Source: Larus michahellis
Lineage: Eukaryota > Chordata > Aves > Charadriiformes > Laridae
DNA: 64,000 nt
Direction of reading: 5' to 3'
Assembly: GCF_964199755.1 (NCBI RefSeq)
Contig: NC_133897.1
Span: 70,922,661-70,986,660, forward strand
Numbering within the stretch: position 1 is the stretch's first letter; every line of letters starts with the position of its first letter. The notes beneath the pieces were generated by a model that was given only the letters and a program-made list of their open reading frames with translations, searched no databases and was not told where the DNA came from. Of the stretch, positions 1 through 15,090 are shown one piece after another. The position numbers and the translations under genes were made by a program.

Positions 1-1194
1 CTTTGTGAGAAATTGCTACCTGCAATTCAATAAAGTATATTTAAAATGTTTTCATTGCACCAAATATCAGCTGCTACACCTCTTATTAGTATAAATGGCA
101 TAGATTAGTGTCAGGCATTTTCAACAGTGAAGAAATTACAGAAGCCTGCATGGCTCATTAGGCTCTTGTTGCATGTTAAAGAGGGCCAGACCTTATTAAT
201 AAGAGGAAAAGAGGGGAAAAAAGAGAGTATAATGGGAAAAGTATAAAACAGATTTTTAGAAAAAGAAAGCGCTCTGGTTTGGAGAAAAATAAAAGCATCA
301 ATTAACCTCTTCCAGGCTCTGAACACTTTCTAAAGTCATCTTAGCTTTGTTTCTACAGGATATATAGATTACACGTGAAGATTTCAAGCAGAGAAAAACC
401 ACTCACCATAACACTGCACCACCAGGAAGGATTTTTGATGATTAAATGTGTTACGTTGTTTATGTGGGTCACAGTTTACATCCTGCTTCAGGAAAGCATC
501 ACTCTTTAAGTTAGGACATACACCCGCATTTGAGTTGAAGCTCTTGCTTATATCCCACTGAGGAGAATATAATTTAAGCATTTATTCCCAATTAAGTACA
601 TAGTGTAAGCACATTCTGAGGGGAAGAAGGACAGATTTAAAATACATTTGAGAGCTTATCATAATTTGGGACTCAATCCTACGGGTCCCGAACTTGCCGA
701 GACTGACACCTTGGCACTTTGCATGCAGTCGGTTTTATCAGCTTCTTGTGGGCTGCGTGCGAGGAGCATCCAGGTGTGTGCAGAAACGCAACTTTGTGAG
801 ACGGAGGCCGCAGTGCTTGCTGCTTCCCCTGCCGGCAGTGGGCAAGGGGCAGCTCTCATTCACGCCTATGCTTTCTTTGCCTGCGATTTGCTCGGGTGCC
901 AAAGATGGTCTTGCTGCTGGGTGTTGTTGCTTAGGAAGGGGTGAAGGGGCTGTGGAAGAGCTCCTCACAGAAACGGTAGTCAAAAGCCTGCTCTCCTTGG
1001 GGCAGCGAAGGAGACCTTGCCTCCTCTTTGAAGCAACAAAACTCAGTCTTGCTCTTGATGCTGAGAGACCTTGAGCCTGTCGTACTGCTTCTTAAGCGCT
1101 CAGCAGTTGGCGTTGCAGAAGCAACGTGGCAGTGTCCAGTCACCTGCTGGTGTTGCACGAGTTGCAGAGAGTGATTTTCTGCTTCTTTAGTTGT

Positions 1195-1214
1195 TTTTAT
1201 TTATTTATTTATTT
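1195..1214. repeat. short (TTTA)n microsatellite
   Basis: About five TTTA units read directly from the sequence. Confidence 0.8.
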
Positions 1215-4200
1215 CTGGGTTTGATTTGTTTCTCCGAGCCAGCTTGCTATTTATTGTCACGGCTGCCAGAACACACACATGTGTATGTCAGGCTTGTCCT
1301 AAGGAGGGAGTATGTGGCAGCCACCATTTTGGCAGAAAAGAGATAAATATAAATGAATCCAAAACCCATACTTATAGGCAAATTAAGTTAAATATGCAAT
1401 TTTTCTAGTCTTTCTTCTCTGGGACTCACGTGGCCCATGATGTGAGCACAAATGGGAACGTGTTGTACACCTTGGCCACAGAGGTCCAGGTTTTCAGCCA
1501 CCGCATTAGTGGGGTGGAGCCGCTTCCAATTTGAAGCTTAAATCAGAGCTAAGTTAGTGAGTGACTTCCAATGCCAAGCACCACAGATCAGCATATTGAG
1601 TTTTTTACAATTTTTTCCCTGTGTGATTAGCATTTTACTTGAGTCTGAGACATTAATCAATAAAAGCAATACCCTGTAAACAGAGTAAAATGAAAAAGCA
1701 AGTGCTGCATTTTAATAATATAAATAGAAGACTGTGTGGCATGAGGGGCCAAGGCAGAGCCTGCAATCTGAATACCATCAAAGGTAAAAGAATTGAAGGC
1801 AAAGGAAATTTTCAAGGCTGATTGCACACAGATGAAAAAAAGAAAGTAAAGGAAGATAAAATATTGAACACTGGTTAGTGTGGGGGATGTGTCTGAAATA
1901 TTTTATTTCACTGTTTTTTAAAAATTTTGTCCTTGCTGCCGTCAATTTTAAGGGCAGAGAAGAAAAGAGAGGGGAGGGGGAACCCAGCCCTCAGACTCAA
2001 TAAATTAAGTAGAACAACATAGAAAAATATTTCAAACATCGCCGCTAAAGCAGAGCCAAGTTCTTAATAGCAACTCCTTCACGGTTTTTGTTCTTTAAAG
2101 AACACTGTCGCAGTGGTTACTTAAAAAAAATAATTTAAAATTTATCTCATTGTATGTGGTACAAAATATGCTGGAAGCCTGAAAATAATAGCCAGCTGCT
2201 GTTCAGTGCTCTTCATCTACAGAGCTCAAGCGCTCTGGGAAGATGGCGAGTATTGGCTTTCGGGCAGAAAGCGCCAAGGCCGTACCCTGGTGCTGGTAAG
2301 GCTGGGGAGGAGGCCACCGTCTCCTTTCATGCTGCATTCAACAGGTCACACTGCCACCAAGCAAAACCATTTGATCTGTTTCCCAAAAGAGACCCCAAAA
2401 ACCAGTGGCAGACTGTCAGTGCAGCATGGCCAGGCAGTTTAGCCACCAGGCCCAGAGCTGGAGGGCCATGGAGGAGGCTGGGCTGTCCCTCCGGCCAGCT
2501 CATGGCTCCACAGCTGACCGAGCTTCTAGTGAGCTGTCATCTGCCCCAGGGTAGCCTAGCCCATTGGGGTGGCACCCGAAACGTTTAAAACCATGATACC
2601 ATGTAGTAGCATGATTGCATTGCCCATAGCTAAGCCATATGGCTTCACCAAGAACTTTTTTAAAAATTTTTTTTCTCAGTGGCTGCTTACTTTACGCACT
2701 GCATTTCTTAGTGAGCCGAAGTTAACACTAACCTCATGTTTACTTCCTTATTTTTGCCCTCTTGCCTTCCCTTCCTCCCTCTCCCCATCCCTTGTATTCT
2801 CAGTGGTGTTACCACAACTTGGGGAACAGCTTTTATTCATGAACTGCTTTATTAATTAGCTTCTTCGAGAGCTGCAGCAATTAGCAGGGTGAGCTCTCAA
2901 CATTTGTCTTCTGTAGGCCCCACACAAAGACTTGCTAGTTGGTTATGCTTTTTCTTTGCAGCGAAGGACTGGTTTTCGATTTAAGAAGAGATTTAGAATA
3001 AAAAAGGCAAGGAGAGAAAATCCTGAGCTGCATAAAGCCCCTAGGAGTCCCCTCTTAAAAGCAAAGGGTCAGCATGTCTGAATCACCTTCTGCTGCAGCC
3101 TCCAGAAGATGCTGCCCCAACGGTCGGTTGCTATCTGCCTTGCTCCTCCTCTCCTCACATGGAGTCTGGGACCATAATGCTTTCCTTCACAGCTGTAGCG
3201 GTGGCTTTTTTCCATAGGAGATAACCTAAATGGTTTTTAACTGTTTCTAATTTGTAGACTCCTAAAAATTTTCCAGTGGAGAAAGAGCGTCTTCTACAGC
3301 AACCCGAAGTTCCCAGACAGCAAGCTTTGTCTCCTTTAGTGAACTTTTTAGGAGCAACAAGTGGTCCCCAAGAAGTCTGCAGAAGACGATGTTAAAAGCC
3401 ACCAAGCTAGAGAGGTAGCTTTGAAAAAGGCTCTTAGCCTGGGTAGCTCTACCGTTTACTAAATGGAAAAGTGTATTGATTCCTCTCTTGGAAACAGAAG
3501 GAAGCAACCATGGGTCTTAGGGTGACTTGCTGATGGACTTCCTTCCCCCTCCTCTGCTTGCTCCAAGTTTTCCCTGTTCTTTAGAAAATGTTCGTGCTGC
3601 TCATTACTTACGCGTGATCAAAATGTTTGCCACTACACAAAAATACTAATAAAAGGACACTGTAGACAATGCCTTGCCTACAAAAAGTGACACGCTATTA
3701 GTTTGATCCTACAACACGGGTGCGAGGATGCAGCTGCAATGTTCAGACTGTAGGACTGAGGTAAAAAATAATAGCGGAGCAGATGTGTTTCCCTGCACAG
3801 CATGGAATAAAAAGAAACATCTGGCCCTTGGCCCCTAAAGGATATTTCTCGCAGAGAAGAGCAAATTAAGGGTGCATTGAAGATGCAGGGACGCAGCTAA
3901 AGGGAAGTGCTGCCTTAGTAACCACCTCTAACCCAGCTTCCAGCTTCTGATACATAATGCCATTTAAAATATAGGGCAAAAAACCCTGTCGTAAGAGACG
4001 TGCAACCGAGCACAGACACCAAAGTATCCACATAATATATGCTGCTATTTTGTCCAAACAAATCAGTAAACAAACAAAGGAAATATTTTTAAACACTAGA
4101 CATACACCAGTTATATTGCTGCAGGATAAAACATGGGCTTTTTTTAAAATCTATTGAGTCATAAATCTCTGTATTTTCCTTTGTGTTTGATCTCATATAT

Positions 4201-4778
4201 TACTTGGAGTTTCTACAATGATAACAAGGCATGCATTAAAAATATTTCTCTTATTGTTACATTTCAAGCACGTTTTCTGTTAGCTGCTTAGCTTCATCAT
4301 GTATCATAGTCTGAATCTACAAATCAAGTATAATTAGACTTAGAGAACTGATTGGATTTCTAATTAAGCTACATTGGAAACAACAATGCACAATCAGTAA
4401 ATATTCTGACTAGGTACATTTTAAAGAGCAACTCTTGGGCTTTTTGCTGATGACTAGACACCAGTGTCATTAAATTTGTTGGTGGCAAGCAAATTTTAAA
4501 GCTAAAATAGAGGCAATTAGTAAAGATCTTGAAATATTTAATCACGTTTGTCCAATTAGTGTGCAATTAGGCAATGGTGTGGCGTGGGACAAACATTCTG
4601 CTTCAGTGTTTGGTAGAGAAGGATCCCTTTGAAATTTTGCTATTTAGTTTATTGATATATAAAAAGGAAGTTATGGTTGTAATTTCCAATTTAAAAAAAT
4701 ACTGTGCAGATGGTCTGACTATATATTTAACAATGTTAAACAAAACTAAACAAGGGAAGCATGTTACCTGAAATTACA

Positions 4779-4843
4779 CAGCTGTGATCAGTGAATAAGC
4801 TCCAGATCACATTAGATTACAGCTGTGGGCATCTTGATCACAG
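4779..4843. promoter_or_regulatory. E-box dyad: two CAGCTG sites within a 9-bp inverted repeat
   Basis: CTGTGATCA at 4782-4790 and its exact reverse complement TGATCACAG at 4835-4843 flank a 44-bp spacer. CAGCTG E-boxes occur at 4779-4784 and 4820-4825. The arrangement could bind bHLH dimers; function is inference only. Confidence 0.3.
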
Positions 4844-7800
4844 AAAGTGCCAGGTAGTTACGCTGGTAAAATCAAAGCTATGTAAGTTGGCCTGTCACGT
4901 CTCAAGATGACATGATTATTTTGTCCTTGACCGAAAATACACTTTTTTTCTCTGAGCTTCGCCTGGTTGTTTTGCATTCCTTCCATGAAGCCTTACGTTG
5001 GCAAGTTCATTGTGGAAAGTCAAGTGGTAGCTTTTCATGAATAAGCCACTTAAGTATTATCTTGACTTCGCTTCGACTTGGGGATCTGACTCCCTTTTTG
5101 GCAGATTTTAGGCTCTCTTTTCAAAATGATCGCAACCCTTACAAGTTGATTTGCAAAACTTCAGTATAACACTTTGGCCGGCACGTTGAAAGTGTTTGCT
5201 GTCGTGCATTTCAATGTGCAGCGCTGCACTGAAAGGGCATTCATGTTGGTATTTTATCGAATCGGTTCGCTCTGTGTGGCCACGTGCAGACAGTCAAGGA
5301 AACAGCGCCAGGGAACGTCCCCAGGTGCTGGAGCTCAATTTTCCAGATTGTTAAATTGTTAGAGCGGTCCCTGCCATGGTTTTGGCTTGGGTCAAGTACA
5401 TCCCTGGACACAGCTCAGGTGTTAACGTAGCCAGGGACCATTCCCAACAGGCATTTTGGGAGGAAAAGAGGATTAGGAGAATGGATGTGGGCCATCTTGT
5501 GCCAGCTGGCCTCGACGTCAAAGCACATTTAACCTTCTACCGTCAATAGTCCCTGTGGGTTCACAAGGAGTGAATCCGAGGGAAGGTGTCTGACAGGACT
5601 CACTAGGGATGATGTGGACACCAGCCTGGACCCCTGACTTCTCCACTGCAGAGGCCATCTCATTTCCACCTCATATTCAATATGGACTAAGAAACAAGAA
5701 AAGACTTCCCCCAATAATCATAAAAGAAATTTGGCTTAGCTGTTGTTTGGATTTGATTGCCAGATATTTTATTATTTTTTTTCAGAGAAAAGAAGACTAG
5801 GTGATCAAATCTCAAAATGTCTTTCTATGCATTTCTGATAAATGCTATCATTTCTGCAATGCTGCTCAGCCATTGCAGGTTTAAACATTGTCAACTTTAC
5901 TTTAATGTCCGAGAAATTTTTGTTCGATTTCAGTATTGAAAAAAATGCTGAAATAAAGCAAATAATGCCTCCTAGCAATGCTATGCTTTTCTTTTTCTGT
6001 GATAGATACAGACCTAGAAATTCAAAGTAGACAGTTTTGTCTTGCAATGAGGTTGGTGCGTGCAAGAATTTTATGAACGCGGTTGTGTTCATTTCTTGAG
6101 CAACATTAAATCAAACCAAAATATTTTTGAACTGAAAAGAGAAATGATGCTAAGAGAACTATTGTATGGGAGAGACATGAAATGGGTAAAAAAGCAGATA
6201 ATTAAACAAACATTCATTTATTCCTTGCCCGTAGGCAAAAATTCACCTGGATTGAAGACTAGATTTTGACCCTTTGATATTCAAAGGTTAAAAGCAGCGT
6301 TTTTTGGGTTCACTACTTCCCACGTATTCAGAAGAGTTCGCATCAGGTTTTCCTGGGTGCTTTCTCTCGAGCAGAAGAAAGGCCAGCTCTCTCCTGCGGG
6401 GCCAGGACTCCATCAGCCCTGCCATGCAACACGGGCGTTGCTTTGAACCCCCTGCAAACCTGGCTGCGGGGGAGAGATCTGGAGTCCTGTTGTGAAGGGA
6501 ACCTTGCCGTACATGAACCACTCAAGCTTTTAATTATGACTAAGTTGCAAATAAGAATAACTGATAATAATAATAACATTTGTTGCTGTTGTATTTACAG
6601 ACACATACATGATGTCCTTAATCATACTTTTTGGTTACGCTTATGTTTACAGGTATGCCCCGATTCACAGAAGAGTCAAGTTTCTATGGCTGTGACAAAT
6701 AAGAGCTGCAGGTCTTCAATACAGTGTCAAACTGGCTGCCAAATCCTATACAGAAACAAGATGTGAAAGTAGTATTTCGTGGCCTCTGCCTCACCACATC
6801 TTTGTTCAAGTTAGAGATCGGGAAACCAAATCAATAGGCTGAATGCCAGAAGACTGAATAGCCCGCTGCAGAGACAGCGTGAGACAAGGTGTACCTCTTA
6901 CAGTTAATGCCTTGTGAAAATCACACAGGCCCCCCCGTAGGGGTTAATCAAACATTTACTGCTCTGACTTCCGATGTTCTTTAGTCCCCAGAAGAAAACA
7001 GTACCTTCCACAGCTTTTCACATCTAGGAAAAAAGAATGAAACTGAATCTCTAGTTGTAGAAAGTTAGTAAGTTTAGCTTTAATCTGCACTTCAGTGTGA
7101 GTACTCATGTGTTTGTATGCAGGATTGTGTGCTGAACCGTCACAAACTGGGAGCTCAACCCTCAGGCATATGTGGTCATATATATATTTGTACACACGCA
7201 CATGACTATCCATATATGTGTATACATACACTGTACATGTATAGGAATTGTGAGCTTCAAAAAGGAAAAGCATGTTTGGAAAATTCAGAAAAGGAAACCC
7301 CTGTTTACTTGATAATGGAAACAAAACCCGCACTTGAATAGCGATTCATACGCTGCTGTCAAAGCAAGCTCTGGGTGGATGCGCAGACCCGCAGGTTCTC
7401 TGTAGTCGCTGAATTCCTCCCAGTGTTGTCTTTATCAAAGAGGTAAACGTAGATTTGAAAAAATTGCTTTGATGTGCGAGACATCACAGAACAGCAGCTC
7501 CATTCATTGCAGACAGAGTCCATTATTTAAGTCTCTCAGGCAACTGTACAGATTCCCCACAAAGGGAAAAATAATGGGACTGTGGAAATACAACCTCCAA
7601 CAATGTGTATTCTGATGTCTTCTGGAGTCTTTCCCTCCAGTTTTTATGTCTTGATTCTGTGAAATGCTATTCGGCTTGGGCTCATGCACCGACAGCCTCG
7701 GATGGGCAGTCACTCCTGACCGAAGCACTACGCGTGTTCCTGCCGGAATCCTCTGTCCCCAGCCACGAGGGTAAAGGGAGAGGCACAGAAGGCTCGTCAC

Positions 7801-10800
7801 CTGCCTTTTGTCCTTGAGACTTCCGCTTGGTTCACCTTAGCTTTTGCTCCAGTGCTTGCCACACATCTGGGGGCCGGTGGACTGGGACACACGCCCGCTG
7901 CATCCTGCAGGGATGGGGCAGCTCTGGCATGATGCTACCGGGGTGCTGCGGGCTGAGCTGGGCTCATCCCCGGGTCATCATCCCCCATGGAGGTGTTCAT
8001 GTACGGGAATGGGAAAGGCAGGCGACAGCTGGGGGCAGAAGGGAAGGGGAAATGGAGCCACATCACCCCTAGAGCGGCAGGACTGCCTGCAGACCAGCTA
8101 GGTGACACGCCATCCAAGCACTTTCCTATGACAGTAGGGGGGACATAGTTTCCCCACCTCCCCTCTGTACTGTCGTAAACCATGCGGATGTGTAGAAAGG
8201 GTCTATGAAATTAATTATACTGTGAGTGCTTGGTAACCAAATGAATTGTAAATTGTACATTATTAAAACAGCATCAGAGCACTGACTGATCTATTATTCT
8301 TTAGGGAAATGTAGGAAGATAAGAGCTTTATATGCTTTAGGGGTCTTTCCAGCCACCACAGCCAGCTTTGTAAGAAAAAATGTGGCAATATTTTGTTACT
8401 GTCTGAGTTGCAACTGACACAATACTGTATTGTTTATTTTTATTACATTGTCTCATATTTAATATATATGAGACAGTATACACTACCGGTGACATATACA
8501 TGCCCAGTCCCCTTCTGCTTAGCCTGTTTCAGATGATATTTGGGATTAATCACCCTCTTCTCTGTGTCAAAAAAATCTGTAGGTGCAGAAAATGAGATAA
8601 ATTTTAAGAAGCGTGCCTTTTTGCACAAATCATGTAACTAGCAAGATGCACAGCTTTTGTTCGCCTGATCATTTTGCCTGCACATTGCTCCTTGCTGCCT
8701 ACCTGTCTTTTAGCTTCTGAGAACTGTAAGAGGGCTTGCTGGGGAGCTGTATGTTCAGAAAAATCCTGTTAAATAATAACAGAGAAGAAAAAGACCATGG
8801 GTTTGCGTGTGCATGCATGTTTTTCTCCCTTTCTTCTACAATGCAGGCCCCCTTTCACATTCCTCCCATGCAGTATATCTGATATCCAGGAGACCTGGTT
8901 TTCGTGTGTCGCACTGGAATACTACAGACCAAAAACCACGTGCCCTTCCTCTTAGGGATGCTAGTTTTCTGTATGACTCCTTATACGCAGTTCTCCCCCC
9001 GCTACATGATGTAATGGTCCTTTTCACCCCTTGCCTCCGGCAGAAAGATGTGTTAAGCAGGGGTGTGTATGGAGAAAGGGAGAGCGGGTTTGTTTTTTTT
9101 CAATGCCCCTATTGAAGAAATGGAGGCGGTAGCTACTTCAGCATAGCTTTTCCCACAAGGTCTCCTTTATATTCCCTCCTTGAAGAAAGACGCATAAGAG
9201 CATGCCCTATCTGTGCAGCTGCTTGCCAGTGAAGACGAGAAACAGCTGGAGAAACATCCTCCTCCCTCCGGCTGGAGACACATCTCCCAACAAAGCTGCT
9301 CAAGGCAGAGACGCGTTGGTTTCTACAGCCACCACATCAGTGGTCCCATACCAATGGGCAAGCTTTGGGAGTTATTATACACTAGAGTAACCCTGAGTGT
9401 TTGTTTTCTGGTGCAGAGGACAAGCGGCAGCCAGTCGCATCCTCTTTCCTTCAGAGGCAGTTTATCAGAAAAAAAAAGTTTTCCTCCGACTGCAAGTCCT
9501 AGATGGGCATTCAGCACAACTCACAATTCAAATAGTCAAAGAAATTATTGCAATTTGAGTGAAGATTCACTTGAAGTAGTCCAGAGAATTTCAGGACTCG
9601 GTCTCCCCTCTATTCAGGCACTAGAGACAATGACATTTCCCTGTCTATGATATTTCCACAATGAAGCAGAGCATCTTGTCTTGTTTTCAAATTTTTCAAG
9701 ATAAAGAGGAGAATTTCTATTTTAGAGAATTTGCCTTCTTCGGAACAACTGTCCTGACTCTATTTAACGGCACAAAACGTGGGGCTGCCTTTCTCGTCAT
9801 CCATCGGCCCCGCAGGAGTCACCGGCGTCTTTTGTGCTGCGGTGCCTCCCGCTCCCCGGGCAGCCCTCTGCCAGGAGGTGCACTGCCTCCTGAAATTCAA
9901 AAGAGGGCAGCATTTTACTTAGGCTGCCGGAAAGGAAGGGGAAGACTCCCAAGCGTGTGGAAGAGAGCGTCAGCAAGTGAAAATTCACCAGTTAAAAAAT
10001 ACACACCTCATATTCTGAGAGGTTACGTTTGATGGAAGAAATGCGATGTTCCTTGGACTTTATATTTAAAAAAAAAAACAAACAAAACCAGCTCTTAATT
10101 GATTGGCGTATTAATGAATGCACCCCATCTATGTTCAAGGAATTCTTTGCATAGTCTGTCGTGCCACTGTAACGGTCTCCTCAGAACGCCACGATGACTT
10201 TGCCACCAACTTTTGACTGCAATAGCCAACTAATAATAGGCTGATGCCTCATGGATAAATACCCTATGTGAATGAAGTGTTAAACAGTGTCTGAGGTAAT
10301 TAAAGAATCCGCTTCTCTCTCGTTAAAGTCCTCATCCAATGAAATTCTTCAAACTAAGCCTAAAATGCTACTAGGCTGGTTTTTTTGATTACTTAAGTGT
10401 CTGCCTTAAAAACTGGCAAAGCCCATCCAAAGCAAAGAGTGAGAGCTTTGTGGAGTAACCCTAAAATATTTGTCATCTAGTGTGAAATAATCAAGCATGC
10501 CAAGAAAGATCAAAATGCTCATTTTAATCCAGAAGCTTGTGCTCAAGAGTATGCTCCTTTCAGCTGACCGTGACTTACCTTCTGTTTGTGAAGAGTCCAT
10601 CCAACGTTTGCTTTTCTCGAACAGCAGCATAGCATTGACTTTTACAAGGCAATTCTAAGGAACAAGAAGTATGTAAAGAACACGCTGGATAGTAAAAAAA
10701 AATTAGAGGGCACCCAAGCATAATACAACACTTTTTAGTTTACCCCCGACTCAACATTTGGTGCAATGTTACCCTCCTGAAATAACCGTACTGTCAGCAC

Positions 10801-13800
10801 CGTCTCTGCCGCCTTCAGCCAGGTTGCCTGAATCACTGACGAGCCCAGGACAGGGCAAATACCCATTTTCCTTCTCTGTTTGCATCTAACAAATAACAGA
10901 TGTTGCAGTATTGAAGACGCACACCTGATGTGACTAACACAGGATTTCTAAAATATTTGCCCTAAGATGACAGCCACCCCGCTATTAAGCATTTACTTAA
11001 TGAAACCTGTACATGGGGAAATGTTGAGGTTGCGGCAATTCTGCTCGGGAAGGAGCAAGCTGCTTGAAATAAAGGTTTCTTCTGCGATCTCGAGCTAAAA
11101 CTGCTTTACCAGAAGGATGCAGCCCCAAGCTTGAGGACACTTGCTTCCTACCCACCTTAAATACCCGCTAAAGGTTCCCTGAAGCAGCCTGTTGAACCCG
11201 GGACTCGGCGCCACTCTCCCCACAGTCGCTCGCCCTGTTTTTCCCTTGGGTAGCAGCCCCTGCCGTGTGGCTGTCCACGCGGTCCCCGAGATGTGCCAGC
11301 CGAACCCTTTCGCGTCGGCCGGAGGGAGTCTGGCACGGCATCTCCAAGTGAACCTGCCAGGAAGCAGGGTCAGCCCTTTGCAAATAAACCCTGCCTGATC
11401 TGAGTAACACAAATGGACGCCCGGAAGATTAATTCATGCCCTGTAATAATACAACTACTGTTTGCACAAACCAGTGGCATGCAGTAGTTTCTTATTAAAA
11501 TGCTCAGGATACGCATTAAGATCTCACTGAACAGAGTAGGGCTTAAGGACGGGAGAGAATGCAAAATTTCCTTGCTTACAATTTGCTACTCTTTCATCAG
11601 ATTTGATATAAAGCCACGAGCAGTGTTGTAAATGGACCAATGAGTTGTCTAATTGTCTAGAACACCCTCACGTAATTTATACCGTCTCTTAATTTCTGTT
11701 TTGTAACCTCCATAGCTGTCTTCAGTGAATCATAGCATATATCTCTACTCTGAGAGCATACCAGGGTATGATTTTTCCCTTTGTTTCCCACTTTCTCATA
11801 ATGGAAACGTGCAAATTTCAGCAAGGTATGTACCTACTGCATTAATCCTTTCTAATGTGATTCCAGTCGGCCCTTCAAAAGTAGAAACCAAAAGATTATT
11901 TTTACTGTTTCCATTCTCTATAGTGGCAGACAGTTTTCCTGCTGGAAGGATATCCACCTAACGCTGTACACACATAGATGAATATACGTTCGAACCATAG
12001 ATACATATCAATACAACACACATCACAGACTGGAAATACGTTGCTGAAATTAACTGCGTTACAGAGAATAGACGTGTAGACAAAACTGCTGAGGTGCTCG
12101 ACTCTCTCTATTCCAAGGTGCCTTAACGCTCCCCGCAAAGCTGCCATCCCTTTGTAATGCAGTCCTGAGGTACTTAATCTGCCTTCTCTGTTCCACCGAT
12201 GTAAATCAGCAGCAGAGCTGGCTGTGGAGGAGTGGAGGAGCCGGGGGGATAACTGGCCTGGTGGGTCACTTCTCTGTAGCCGCGTGTGCAGTGGGTCTGC
12301 TCACCGAATCTTTAGCACCCATATTTTCTCGGGCTCTTTTCCAGCGGGGAGTTAGAAAGCGAGAAACAACAGAACTGGTTTAAAGCACCAGGTAAATCAG
12401 ACCAGCTCATTGTGAAACCTATCACCGCACATGATTGTTATGATAATAAACGCGGGTGAGCTCTGGTTATTACATGCACAGCCCTGTACTAACTGCTCCC
12501 TACCGCTCACCCGTCCTCTCACTTTAGCAACACCCCACACACCTGTTCAAATAATATTACTATTACCTTGTGTTGACACCACATCCACCCTTTCCTTTCA
12601 TATAATAAGAGCTCCTGGTGAACTGTAAATGGAAAGCTTGCGGTAGCAGAAGCCGATTGTTTACCTGTCTCCAGTTTGTTGCCACAGATACTTGGTCGGG
12701 AGAAGGGAACAAAGATCAGTTTGACATCCTTGTTAAGCAGGATTTGCCCCCCACCTTACCCACAAAAGGTTACGAGTTGCTATTCAAGCCTGAGCTCCGC
12801 AGGTGTGCCATCACACCTGTCTGAAAGAAAACAAAATACAGTTTGTTTCAATATGGCTATTGCCCCAGCAAAATAAAGAAGACCTTGCCCTGCACCACAG
12901 GCACAAAGCATTTGCTTTAATATTTCAATGAATCCAAGCAAACACAGACTGATATGTCTGTTTATATTTAGCGTTCAAGCTGAACATGAACATGAAGCGA
13001 TTGATGGCAGTGAGCATCCGACCCTGCCGTTCCCACTAAACTCTTGGCCAAACTCGCCTCAAAACCCATCTTGAGACAGGAAAGAGGATTTTATAACTCC
13101 CAAACCCTCTGAGATGAACAGGAGACCGAGTCCAAAGCCAAGCTGGGGACAGGTTTGGCCTCACGTTTTATTTCCTTCACTGTTTAGCCCTGCCGGGGCT
13201 GCTGCTATTGAGTCGCATGTAACTCTTCACATAGAGAGTTGTCGTGGTTTGGGAATAAGGGAAAGTTAAAAGCTGCCAGCCCTGGTGCCGATCTGCTTGG
13301 TCGAAGGCTGCGCCCAACTTCTCACGCCAGTGACAAGAGTGTCGGTCCGGAGTAAATAGCTAAAAAATGGTAAAACCTAGCTCCCAACTGAGGCATTGGT
13401 AAGGCATAACGGGATTTTGTCCGGGCAGAGCAGTGCACTACAGAGCCCTAAATGTACCCATTCATTTATGTGAATTTGCCATTTGACATCTGCTGAAGGT
13501 GATGGAAAGACTTCGGTGGGCATTTGATCAAGAGCTGAGTCACTGGAGTTTCCAACTCTCTAGGTAGAAGCATTTTTCACCAAAAAGCGCCAACAAGAAC
13601 GATTTGCCCATTTTCCAGCTAAAGCAGTGCTCTATTTCTATTGCTTTATATTCTTATTAAAAGCCTTATCTATGGCTGCTTCCATTATGGTTTAAACAGC
13701 ATTGTCAGCTGTAAGAAGGTGTCCCTGCATTTAGAATAGGAAGCGTGGTAGATGCTTAGCACCAGCTGGTTGGGAAAGAGTTTGTATACTGGGCTGCAAC

Positions 13801-15090
13801 TTATGTAGAGAAACGTCCTTGAGGCAGGGAGCATATTTTATTTATTGTTTTATTTATTGCATATGTCAGGTAAATGGAATCCCAAATTATGAAGATGCAA
13901 AACACAGTGTGGGTATTTATCAGCACTGAATGTTTTTATGTGCTCCAAAACAACTTGGGGTTTCCCAGCTGACTGCGAGCAGCTTGCTGGTTTTGAAGAT
14001 CTAGCACCTTTGGAACTGAAGGGACATGCTGAATTTTAAGCACTTGGAAAGAGAATTAATTGCACGGACAGCAACATTTTACCTTTTTTTTTTGTATGCT
14101 CATCAATAGCAAATGATGAAGCCTCTGGGGGATATTAACACAAGTAAACTAAACACAGGAGTGGGACTGTTTAAACAAGGTGAGACAAAAGCCTTCATAC
14201 TACAAGCAAATGACTTTGATAGCAATTTTTTTACGTTTCCACCTCTATTGTTGCAGATGTCTCCATTTAAATAGGAACTTTACCTTTCTCGGCCCAGGTT
14301 CTCCTCCTCCATTAGCCTGCACCGAGGTTGCGGGCCCTCTTATCTCGTGGGCTACTCCGCAAGGGCCTAGGAGCTCGCTGGGTTCCCCTTGCAGCTTCCT
14401 ACTGAGGTGGGGATATAACTTCTTACCGGCTCCCCCACCTTCTAGGAATAGAAAAGGATTTTCCCTGGCTAATAGCTGCAGAGACGGAAAGTCATCTGTG
14501 TGCGTGCCCTCGCTTCCACGTGCCCCGCACCTTCCCACCTGCCCCTGGCTGCGCTCGCTACAGGGCATGGAGCGCCCATAGATGCACCCCATAAAAAGCC
14601 CAAACCACCAAAAAACCCCCTGCTGGCGCTTGAAGCCCTGGGGCAGCTCACAAGCTCCTGGTATATTAGCTCCTACTTACCTGGAGAGCCTGTCCTGCAC
14701 ACAGACCAAGGCACGGCTTCCTCATTAAAGCCGGAGAAGGCAATGCCTTTTCCACCACTGCTCCCCCAGCGCTGCGATGCTCCTGCCAGGATCCCCCGGC
14801 CCCTGGACAGACACAGCAGAAGGCAAAGGGAAACGCTTGGCCCATGGCACCCTGTTCTCCTGCCCCTCTGAGGCCAGGCGCTGCTGCCCTCCCAAGCCCT
14901 CCCGAGGATTTATTATGTGCACCGCAGCCCACATAACACACCCCGTTTCTGTCCCTGCGTGTTTCCAGGGCTGGTGGAGAAGGTAGAGGGGAGCAGAGGA
15001 AGCAGTCTTAAAACCTGATCCAAAATGGATGCACATTACAGTCTCGTTCATTTGAACTGTTCTTTCCCATTCCCACATTTTCATGGGGAT

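Larger units (their letters stand above)
1..10090. other. intergenic DNA downstream of ID4, no gene recognised
   Basis: Mixed AT-rich sequence. None of the open frames (up to 145 codons) has family features, splice context or a repetitive-element match. It contains a short TTTA run (about 1195-1214), a TATATA/ATGTGTATAC-rich stretch near 7180-7240 and a small dyad with E-boxes at 4779-4843. In mammals MBOAT1 is the next gene on this side of ID4 (recalled synteny); no MBOAT1 exon was seen. Confidence 0.6.

Noticed and set aside
13245-13300. GTCGTGGTTTGGG resembling the first bases of an avian LTR
   Set aside because: Similarity covers only about a dozen bases and the following sequence does not match.
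14180-15084. Overlapping 115-133 codon frames in a GC-richer stretch
   Set aside because: Frames on both strands, no domain or repeat match, no convincing exon boundaries.
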